DNA of 64,000 nucleotides. It comes from Ipomoea triloba. Lineage: Eukaryota > Streptophyta > Magnoliopsida > Solanales > Convolvulaceae. How positions within the stretch are numbered: position 1 is the stretch's first letter; every line of letters starts with the position of its first letter. Shown piece after piece: positions 30,025 through 38,931 of the stretch. A program made the translations under genes and the position numbers. The notes beneath the pieces are model-generated. The model worked only from the letters and a program-made list of their open reading frames with translations. It was not told the origin of the DNA and ran no database searches. Location of the stretch: contig NC_044930.1 of the NCBI RefSeq assembly GCF_003576645.1, forward strand, positions 8,736,551-8,800,550, read 5' to 3'.

Positions 30025-30490
30025 TGCATCCATATCAATAAAAAATCAACAAAGTAGCACCATACAGTTTGGTCACTAAGCAAAATCCCAATGAAATATA
30101 CTACACCATCCAGCCAGCTTAACACGTACACCAACTTCTATCCTTTTATTTCAGAAAGAAATTCACATCATCACTGCCCAAACCATTAAAAGTCACACAC
30201 GTACCTGAAGAAAAATTAAATATACAACTTGCTTAGTTGAAATCACCCTAAGAATAATTATTACTTTGTAATACTTAAAAATAATTAATTAATTTGTTAT
30301 ATCTAAGAAACTAAAAATAATATTTTAAAACCTAATAGTTAAAAAAAAAAATGTGATCAACCAATTGAAACAGAGGTATAAATTACTTACTATTTCTTGT
30401 TTGGGATTAGAGGTGCTGGGAATGTCGGATCCAATAGTGTTCACATTTTGCTCCCCATATGCTTGCTCATGTACCTTTATGTAGGAATTG
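28440..30490 (-). repeat. Tandemly duplicated 3'-terminal region of the NLR gene
   Basis: Two diverged copies, about 28440-29350 and 29460-30490, are offset by about 1.05 kb. Each contains, on the minus strand, the tail-exon sequence, the terminal-exon acceptor (gaag then gtacgtgtgtgac) and the 3'-UTR text ctggatggtgtagta. In the first copy the tail exon (29247-29328) is 82 instead of 84 bases and carries a stop, so it is a relic. The second copy is the edge of the contig overlap and is identical to the functional tail at 31495-31776. Confidence 0.8.
29941..30023. repeat. Poly-T tract of 83 bases
   Basis: The homopolymer is preceded by (GTTTTT)n. Open frames here that encode poly-lysine or poly-phenylalanine are artefacts of composition. 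The tract length may be unreliable. Confidence 0.95.
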
Positions 30491-31373
30491 AATAACAATA
30501 CATTATTTTAATTTGAAGGAATGGAATAATATTGAAAGAGCAAAATTCAATTCTTCTAGCAAATAGCAATCAACCTCTGCTAGCGTGCATATATATTAAC
30601 AACTTATAATCATACAATAGTTATTTTTCTCTTTAAATTAAAATACTCAATGTGAAAATTAATTAATATTCTACCTTTGAAATATATATCTTCTTTAATT
30701 TTCTGGAATATATATATATTTAGTAACCACTTACTTCTGTTGCTTGTGGCGGAAGAGGGGTGATGAAGAGGTTAACTACTCTACCGTCGGCGAGTATTTC
30801 ATGATGAATCTCTTTTGCAGAATTAGCTACTCTTTCATGCACGCGAAACAATTCCATCACTTTAAGATTGGGTACGTAAGCAAAAGCAGATGGAATATTT
30901 TGTAGGGAAATGCAGCTTCTAAGTACTAAACGTTCTAACACTGGAAAGCTTTCATTCTTAGATGCCCATGTTACTAGGTTTGTCCTTCCGACGCGTAAAT
31001 ACTTAAGTCGTTTGAAAGTAACATCAGGGCTTAGATCCCAGAGTTCTCCAGAGAAGGCATTGTCATCCAATTTGAGCACCTCAAGCGTCTTCAGTGATCC
31101 CAATACAGTCATGTCATTCCATTGAAACAATGTACCACACAGGGTTAACTTTCTTAGCTTACTTGCAAACTTATCCAACATTGGGACCTTTAACGCCACT
31201 TTCTCAGAGTTTGCATGAAGCTTTAAGTTCTCTAGGCAGTTTAGCATTTGAAGAAGATTGTTGAACAAGCAAACTTCTTGATGACCTTGTTGCTGCAGAA
31301 GCCCTAGCTCTGATAAATTTCCACGTACACCCAATTTTTGGAGATTTGGGATCTTCCGAAAGATCTTTTTTGN
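30072..31373 (-). other. Artefactual duplicate of NLR 3' end (unmerged contig overlap)
   Basis: Bases 30072-31372 repeat as 31374-32674 at a constant offset of 1302, with no differences at the points I compared, and are separated by one N at 31373. The apparent partial LRR gene at 30720-31372 is therefore not a second gene. It breaks off in the middle of an LRR codon run exactly at the N. Confidence 0.92.
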
Positions 31374-31494
31374 GTCACTAAGCAAAATCCCAATGAAATA
31401 TACTACACCATCCAGCCAGCTTAACACGTACACCAACTTCTATCCTTTTATTTCAGAAAGAAATTCACATCATCACTGCCCAAACCATTAAAAG

Positions 31495-31776
31495 TCACAC
31501 ACGTACCTGAAGAAAAATTAAATATACAACTTGCTTAGTTGAAATCACCCTAAGAATAATTATTACTTTGTAATACTTAAAAATAATTAATTAATTTGTT
31601 ATATCTAAGAAACTAAAAATAATATTTTAAAACCTAATAGTTAAAAAAAAAAATGTGATCAACCAATTGAAACAGAGGTATAAATTACTTACTATTTCTT
31701 GTTTGGGATTAGAGGTGCTGGGAATGTCGGATCCAATAGTGTTCACATTTTGCTCCCCATATGCTTGCTCATGTAC
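31495..31776 (-). CDS. C-terminal tail exons of NLR gene A
   Basis: A short exon at 31776-31693 (84 bases, 28 codons, phase 0, contains GSDIPSTSNPKQEI) ends at a consensus donor gtaagt. It is followed by an acceptor (ttcttcag) and a terminal exon at 31506-31495 that adds three codons and a TGA. These join in frame to the LRR exon ending at 32037. The acceptor of the 84-base exon (ataaag) is weak. The identical artefact copy is at 30193-30474. Confidence 0.6.
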
Positions 31777-32036
31777 CTTTATGTAGGAATTGAATAACAA
31801 TACATTATTTTAATTTGAAGGAATGGAATAATATTGAAAGAGCAAAATTCAATTCTTCTAGCAAATAGCAATCAACCTCTGCTAGCGTGCATATATATTA
31901 ACAACTTATAATCATACAATAGTTATTTTTCTCTTTAAATTAAAATACTCAATGTGAAAATTAATTAATATTCTACCTTTGAAATATATATCTTCTTTAA
32001 TTTTCTGGAATATATATATATTTAGTAACCACTTAC

Positions 32037-34328
32037 TTCTGTTGCTTGTGGCGGAAGAGGGGTGATGAAGAGGTTAACTACTCTACCGTCGGCGAGTATT
32101 TCATGATGAATCTCTTTTGCAGAATTAGCTACTCTTTCATGCACGCGAAACAATTCCATCACTTTAAGATTGGGTACGTAAGCAAAAGCAGATGGAATAT
32201 TTTGTAGGGAAATGCAGCTTCTAAGTACTAAACGTTCTAACACTGGAAAGCTTTCATTCTTAGATGCCCATGTTACTAGGTTTGTCCTTCCGACGCGTAA
32301 ATACTTAAGTCGTTTGAAAGTAACATCAGGGCTTAGATCCCAGAGTTCTCCAGAGAAGGCATTGTCATCCAATTTGAGCACCTCAAGCGTCTTCAGTGAT
32401 CCCAATACAGTCATGTCATTCCATTGAAACAATGTACCACACAGGGTTAACTTTCTTAGCTTACTTGCAAACTTATCCAACATTGGGACCTTTAACGCCA
32501 CTTTCTCAGAGTTTGCATGAAGCTTTAAGTTCTCTAGGCAGTTTAGCATTTGAAGAAGATTGTTGAACAAGCAAACTTCTTGATGACCTTGTTGCTGCAG
32601 AAGCCCTAGCTCTGATAAATTTCCACGTACACCCAATTTTTGGAGATTTGGGATCTTCCGAAAGATCTTTTTTGTGCAACTTGCTGGTGATATTATACAA
32701 AGTGTGCGGATGCTTGTTCCTCCGGAGCTATTTTTGTGAGGGGACGGTAATTGCATAGGAGTGTTGGTGTGGACATGCCTTAGCTTTTCCATGTTCCATA
32801 TGCCTCCATCAATTTGTAGCCTCGGTTCTGTGGTATTGATTACCAGAGTCTCCAATTCACCAAGATGTTTGAATGATTTAGGCAGGAAATTGAGATTATT
32901 GGCTGTGATAGCAAGATACCTGAGAAGATACAAGCCATAAATATCATTCGGTAGCAAGCTAGACCTAATGAGTTGTTGCTCAATATTTAACACCTTAAGA
33001 AGTGTAAAAGTGTTTGAGATAGTTGCTAACTGCTCTTGTGTCACATCAATAATCTCATCCCATTCTGAGGAAAATGCCGACAAAGAATGGACGTGTTTAC
33101 CAAAAGGACTCCTCCTACTCCTCCTTTTGTTGTAGCAACTGAGGTAGAAATGAGATGGATTCTTTTCTGCAGCTAATAATATGTCCATAGTAGAGGAATG
33201 GAAACAAAGACGACCACGAGTTGAAGAAGAAGAAGAAGTATTCTCATCATCTAACTTTTGCACCTCATCATCTATTACCTTAAATAAATTTTTCCTTGTA
33301 GCTTCAATTTTGCAGAAATCATGAATTGCATCGTGGATGCGACACATTTTTATTTGACCATCTGCTCTTCTTTTCCTCACAATCACAAGATTTCTATCAA
33401 CAAGATCATTCAAATATTTTTGAGCTTCAACTTCTACGTCTAAATGGTATCCAAACTCATCTACAGTTGGAATGAATTCTTCGGCAATCCATAAACGGAT
33501 TAACTTCCAAACATCAATATCATGTCCTTGGGGAAAATATGCAAAATATAGGAAGCAATTTTTCAACATCTCATGAGGCAAATATTTATATCCCAACTTT
33601 ATTAGCTCGTGGAAACTCTGGTGTTCTTGAGGAATTCCTGAATCAGCAATTCGTTGCCAGTCATCAATAGTTGTACACGTTCGTAGGACACCAGCAACCA
33701 GTACTATAGCAAGCGGTAGTCCTTGGCATTGTTTTGCTATTCTTTTCCCGACAGCTTCTAATGACGAGTCGCTGCAGCCCATTCCACCAAAAACATGATT
33801 TTCTATTATCAACCAACCATCATCGTCGCCTAACAATCGTAACTCGTGAGATTTCCAGGTAGGATTTTCTAGAAAGATATGAGTTCGGGTAGTCATCAGG
33901 ACTCTACTTCCATTCAAATTTTCTGGAAATGCAACTTTCAAAGAATCCCAAACTTCTTTTCCCCATAGATCATCCAATACAATGAAGTATCTTTTAGCCT
34001 TCAATAAATTCTTTATTTTATCTCCCAATTCATCTTCTGAATCCATGCTAAAGTCTTCTGTATGCTTGGTAATTTGAGATAGAATGTTGATGAATTCTTG
34101 CCTTCTATTAAAGCACTGTGAAACATGAACCCATATGCGGCAATCGGTGAACTTTTGTTTAATTTCCGGGTCTTTAAAAAGCATTAAAGCAAGGGTAGTT
34201 TTGCCAGTACCACCCATCCCCACAATTGGGATGACAATGAAATTATTGGATCCCTCCAATAAACGATCTTTTATGGTTTCCAAATCATTCTTAAAACCCA
34301 CTATCTTATTTTCATGCACCGGTCCACC
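32037..34328 (-). CDS. NB-ARC-LRR exon of R1-like NLR gene A
   Basis: A single 764-codon exon runs from acceptor tttcag (ending at 34329) to donor gtaagt at 32036, both in phase 0; without splicing it would stop at 32022. It encodes the nucleotide-binding switch and ligand-sensing part of a CC-NLR immune receptor. In order: P-loop GMGGTGKTTLA, RNBS-A (CRIWVHVSQCF), kinase-2 YFIVLDDLW, RNBS-B GSRVLMTTR, GLPL as QGLPLAIVLVAG, RNBS-D CFLYFAYFPQ, and the MHD-position motif as RIHDAIHDF. About 400 residues of irregular leucine-rich repeats follow. All ATPase motifs look intact. Its CC exons lie 3.4 kb upstream at 37778-38872, across an intron filled with MITEs. With those and the tail exons the protein would have about 1,114 residues, similar to R1-class proteins. 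Such receptors act in the cytoplasm or nucleus to trigger a hypersensitive response. Confidence 0.92.
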
Positions 34329-34398
34329 CTGAAAATTTAAAGGAGAAAATTCATGAAAACACGAAACCCATACTAATCAAGTGCTGTGGGAGGGTGAA

Positions 34399-35391
34399 GG
34401 ATTGTTATGCCGTGGACCCAGGTCCACCTTGTACCTGGGTCTACATTCACATACACTATACTCTACATTCACAATTTGTAAACATCACATTTACACATTA
34501 CAGGATTATATGTTTAGTAACTATACTCTACATTTACATACACTATATTCTACATTCACAATTTGTAAACTCCACATTCACACATTCAAAACTCTATATT
34601 CACAAGTCCTATACTCCACATTCACAACTTGAGAACTCTACATTCACACATTACAGGGCTACAAGTTGTGCAAATTATATGGTGGACCATGGTCCACAAT
34701 GCATTGTGGACCACGATCATAGCTGATACTGCAGTTGTGTTCAAAGGATACTGCAGTTGTGTTGAAAGGAAACTGCAGTTGCACGGAACAGAGCCCATTC
34801 ATCCGTTCAAGACAACTGTAGTATCCGTTCAACACAACTGTAGTATCCGTTCAACACAACTACAGTTCCAGATGGATGACACGGCCTTTGTTCCGCGCAA
34901 CTGCAGTTCCAGATGGATGACACGGCCTCTGTTCCGCGCAACTGCAGTTCCCTTTCAACACAACTGCAGTATCATTTCAACACAACTGCAGTATCAGTTT
35001 CACACAACTTCAGTATCAACCATGACCCATGGTCCACAATGTATTGTGGACCATGATCCATAGTATAATGACTGACAAGTTGCTAGAACTTCTTAACTCT
35101 ATTACAGATTCACACATGCATAACTCTACATTCACGATTTCTATACTCCATATTCACAATTTGAAACCTCCACATTCACACATTTCTGGACAACTCTACA
35201 TTCACACAATCATAAATCTACATTCACAATTTCTATACTCTACATTCACACATTTTTTGATAACTCTATATTCAGCAATATGTTTACTAATTAAAAAAAA
35301 AAAAGAAAAAAGGACAAAAACGACAAAAACAACGTAGTTTTGGACCCAGTCCACCTTGCAAGGTGGACCTGGGTCCACAGCATAATTTGCC
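34399..35391. mobile_element. MULE-type non-autonomous element in NLR A intron
   Basis: A perfect 9-bp target duplication, gagggtgaa, occurs at 34390-34398 and 35392-35400. The terminal inverted repeats of about 30 bases share gtggacccaggtccacc. Inside lies a second pair of inverted arms (about 34681-34740 and 35005-35063) centred on the palindrome tccacaatgcattgtgga. Between those arms is a tandem array of acaactgcagt motifs. The outer zones repeat ctacattcacaatttg. A 9-bp duplication is the hallmark of Mutator-like elements. No transposase. Confidence 0.8.
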
Positions 35392-35654
35392 GAGGGTGAA
35401 AGGAAACAAAATTGAAATTCACTTTCAAATCATTAGTACAATGTGCACTGTCCAAATGTTCAAATTAATTCTAATACTTGCCTTTGAACCACAAAAGGGC
35501 GGAACAAACTTTGAATTTTATAGCCTGTCAAACTATAGTGCTTTTTAGTCTGTCTCGCCAAATCTAACCATTTTGGCGAGGTGCACTGAAGTCCGCTTAG
35601 TATGTATACATTACTAACATTAGTGTGTATATATACATAATTTTATATAGAGTA

Positions 35655-36661
35655 ATTAATATTACAAATGATCATCTAATTATTGAGTTAGTACTCTTTT
35701 TAGTCCTCAACTTTCAATTCGATCAATGACTTTCATTTTTTTACCACAAACAAATATTCATCTGTTATAATTTCTGTTAAATGGTTATTTAAAAAAAAAG
35801 GTTATTATTGTCAAATCAATTAATATGATTATGATTATCTCTTTTAGAAAATAAGTGGGTTAATTTAATATGAATGTGATCCATGGATTGCTCGAGCCTA
35901 ATGCCAGACTGCCTAACCCAAGTATCCCAACACCATCAATTATAATTGTTAAATAAATGCATTTTGGAAAAATTTCCAACCGAGTTGTTCAAATAGTTGA
36001 CTTGATAACAACAAGCATTAAAGTTTTAGAGATTTTAGTTGTTCAAATAGTTGACTTGATAACTCGATCGTACCAAAAATGAAATCTACTCAATAATCAA
36101 ATATAAACAATATCCAATCAAATATTACCACATAGCCAAAGACCTTGTGGTCTAGTGGCACCCGGTGTCCCGGTTCACACTCCCACATGAATGATGGGAG
36201 TGGGTTTGAGCCTCAGTGGAGGCAATTGTTGACTCTTTGTGCCACTGTAACGATTTTAGTTTAAGAAGAAGAATATTTTAGCTTAACAATATAAAAATAT
36301 TTTATATATTTATAATAATTTTACTTTACATTTTACAGTATGACTTTTATATCTATTAACTTAACTTTTATTAATATTGAAATTAATTATGTTGACATAT
36401 AATTCTTAAAAGATGTAATCATAATCATATTCAATTAACTCACATAATTCTTTGAAAGATGTAATCATAATTATATTAATTAATTTGATGATAATACCCC
36501 TAGATTTGACCGTCATTAAACAAAAAATTCAATGGAGGACTATTTGTGGTAAAAAAATAAAAAATAAAAGTTAAGGTACTACGTATTTTGGTCAAATTGA
36601 AAGTCGAGAGCTAAAAGGAGTACTAACCCAATAGTCAAGAGGACTATTTGTAATATTAACT
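35655..36661. mobile_element. Long foldback element with nested SINE
   Basis: The left arm (from about 35655: attacaaatgatcatctaat...gttagtactctttt) is matched by an inverted right arm ending at about 36661 (aaaaggagtactaa...actatttgtaat). The centre includes a SINE at 36138-36262. Ends are approximate and the target duplication was not resolved. Confidence 0.55.
36138..36262 (+). mobile_element. tRNA-derived SINE copy
   Basis: The best-preserved 5' half of the family: gaccttgtggtctagtggca (A box) and gggtttgagcctcagtgg (B box). It is nested in the foldback element of the NLR A intron. Confidence 0.75.
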
Positions 36662-36912
36662 TTTATATAATTACATATATAAATATATGTTTTTTTTTAT
36701 ATTGACAAAAAGTGTATTACTAATTAATATATTGTATAAATGATTTTTTATTGACTTATTGATTAATGCATTATGTATTTGACAGTTTATTAGAACTTAT
36801 TACTTTATTAGTTATTATTGTGTTGAACAAATTAATTAAAAATGCATAATGTATGTTTGAAATTTTCAAATTAGTTTAGTATATGCTTTTTATCAGTTTT
36901 ATATTAATTTGA

Positions 36913-37312
36913 GAGTTAATTCCAATTTCGGTCCTAGATTTATAGGAGACAATCCACTTTTAGTCATTTTTTATTAAAAAATCCTCATTTGGTCCTAGTG
37001 TTATTGTGGCATGACCAATTTTAGTTCACCATCAACAAAATTGTTGAAATATCGTTAAATACAAAGACATTTCAATAATTTCTATACAAAGTATGTTAAA
37101 CCGCTATATTTTTTATGTTTATGTTTTTGAAAACATTTATAATTGATGATCGAAATGTCCTTGTATTTAACGATATTTAAACTGATTTGTTGATAAAGGA
37201 CCAAAAATGGTCCTGTCACAATAACACTAGGACCAAAAGTGGATGTTCTAATAAAAAAGGACTAAAAGTGGATTGGCACCTATAAATCTAGGACCAAAAA
37301 TGGAATTAACTC
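36913..37312. mobile_element. MULE-type long-TIR MITE, copy 1
   Basis: Almost the whole 400-bp element is an inverted repeat: it starts gagttaattcc and ends ggaattaactc, with cctagatttatagg and its inverse near each end. Copy 2 at 61980-62382 has a perfect 10-bp target duplication. Here the duplication is degraded. Confidence 0.75.
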
Positions 37313-37429
37313 TAATTTTTATTTATGTTTCAAATTTTTTAATTTTGGCGGGCTTTGCTTAGCCTCGCGGGCCTAAGGTGGAGATAGGCCGGCCTTTTTT
37401 AGGCTCGCCCACCCGGCTTGCAAATCATT

Positions 37430-37640
37430 ATTGTTTGGACCATGGTCCACGTAGCTGCAAATTATGCCGTGGACCCAAGTACACCTTGCAAGGTGGACCT
37501 GAGTCTAATACGATGCCGTTTCACTATTTTTTTTTTAAATAAAAATACTAAATATATAGCCCTGAAATGTGTGAATGTGAAGGTTTCAAATTGTGAATAT
37601 GGAGTATAGAATTTGTAAATGTAGAGTTATGAATGTAAAT
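37430..37640. mobile_element. Fragment of the 34399-type MULE element
   Basis: It contains tggaccatggtccac and a terminal-repeat piece (gccgtggacccaagt, caaggtggacctgagtc), then reversed versions of the tgtgaatgt/acattcaca motif seen in the full element. It is truncated and rearranged. Confidence 0.55.
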
Positions 37641-37777
37641 TAAATGCGCTTAGATTCTTAGAACGTAACTGAATTGAATGAATGGCAATTTTTGAATTGA
37701 ACAACTAACGCAAATGAAATGATTTGAAATAATGATAATTTGAGAATAGTAGGTAAGTTTTTGTGGTACATACGTAC

Positions 37778-38248
37778 CTTGGGTGGGCGCAGATCAATGT
37801 GTTTGTAGTCAAGTAGGTATAGAAAGTCTTGATCGTGGTCTTTGCCAATCCTTTTCATCTTTGCTCTAATGGACTGGATCTTACTCACATGGACTCTGGG
37901 CTTTGCTAAATATGCAAAGTTGTCCAATTGTAAGAGATGTTTTCCTTGATGCTTCTTCTCCAGTGCAAAGTAGTTGGCAACCGCATCCCACGCCTCATTC
38001 ACAAGCAATCGGAATTTTTTCACAACTACTCTCAAAACACGGTGTTCATTGGCATATGGGTTCTTGCAAGCTTTCACTAGCTTCTCTTTAAACCCTTGAA
38101 TGAGGGAGGTCATGTCCTGTATCTCTGCCTGCTCAGACTCCAGCGGGCCGTAACAAACCAGGTTTTCATCGACAATTTTCACCAGCTTCTCTATCACCAC
38201 CTTTATATCCTCTATCACTTTGTCAATGACTGTCATCAGTCCCTCTCT
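37778..38248 (-). CDS. Second coiled-coil (CC, Rx-N-like) exon of NLR gene A
   Basis: A 157-codon exon bounded by acceptor atttctacag and donor AAG/gtacgt, both phase 0. It encodes a helical R1-type N-terminal domain (MTVIDKVIEDIK, VVKKFRLLVNEAWDAVANY, KIQSIRAKMKRIGK). It is homologous to the exon at 38375-38872 and to that at 53318-53785. The domain mediates oligomerisation and signalling in CC-NLRs. Because it has a true acceptor 126 bases after the previous donor, it reads as an internal exon giving tandem CC domains, although it has its own in-frame ATG at 38236. Confidence 0.82.
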
Positions 38249-38316
38249 CTGTAGAAATATATAGAAAATACAACTATAATAATGCTCACACTGCACGGAT
38301 CGGATTGCTCATAATT

Positions 38317-38318
<2 letters not shown>

Positions 38319-38356
<38 letters not shown>
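38319..38356. repeat. (TA)n microsatellite in the CC1-CC2 intron
   Basis: The 126-base intron between the two CC exons of NLR A is largely a TA repeat, so its length may vary between individuals. Confidence 0.9.
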
Positions 38357-38357
<1 letters not shown>

Positions 38358-38374
38358 GTACTATACGTACGTAC

Positions 38375-38872
38375 CTGGATAGATAGCTGAACTCCTCGGG
38401 TTTTGTACATGCTGATGAGGGATTGAAGGTCAGTTTGGTGTTGTTGGCGAATCATATCCACCTCTGTCTTAACAGACTGGATCTCACTCTCACAAGATTT
38501 CAACTTTTTTATATTGATTGGTAGCGGAAAAGTTCTCAAGGCTTTGTCTTCGTACATCTTCTTCTTCAGTGCAATGTAGTTGGCAACCGCATCCTCGGCT
38601 TTATTCACAACAGTTTGGAAGTTTTTGACTATCAAAACATCCACACATGCAAATGGGTTCTTGTAAGCTTCCACCAGCCTGGCGTTAAACGTTTCGATGT
38701 CGGATGTCAGATCCTGTATCTCCGAATCTAGGACCACAAGAGGAATCCCCCAACTCTGCTTCACATTATTATTATTATTGTATGCGGCTACAGTTTGAAC
38801 CAGCCTATCTACCGCCTCACTTACCTCTTGCTCTATCACCATGTCCATGGCTGCCGTCATTGGTACCTCTCT
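38375..38872 (-). CDS. First coiled-coil (CC, Rx-N-like) exon of NLR gene A
   Basis: The exon runs from acceptor acgtacag to donor CAG/gtacgt. It has 166 codons in phase 0, with the likely start ATG at 38860 (MTAAMDMVIEQEVSEAVDRL). The motifs DLTSDIETFNARLVEAYKNP and KAEDAVANYIALKK match the R1-type CC domain. It lies only 89 bases downstream of the donor that ends the NB-ARC-LRR exon of gene B (38962). There is thus no room for a separate promoter, so it may either use a promoter inside gene B or be spliced onto gene B. A poly-Asn stretch (NNNNN) near residue 37 is encoded by an ATT/AAT repeat. Confidence 0.82.
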
Positions 38873-38931
38873 CTGTACGTTAACAACAGGAATTAAATGC
38901 ATGCATTATTTGATATCTGATCGAGTGCATA

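Noticed and set aside
29727..30134. Open frame with a long poly-lysine stretch
   Set aside because: Produced by the 83-base poly-T tract inside an NLR 3' UTR copy; no domain and unreliable length.
30720..31436. A second, truncated NLR gene (LRR end)
   Set aside because: It is an exact copy of 32022-32674 that stops at a lone N, and the frame beyond the N is non-homologous 3'-UTR text. It is an unmerged contig overlap.
37903..38091. Plus-strand frames antisense to NLR exons
   Set aside because: They are shadows of the real minus-strand CC exons.
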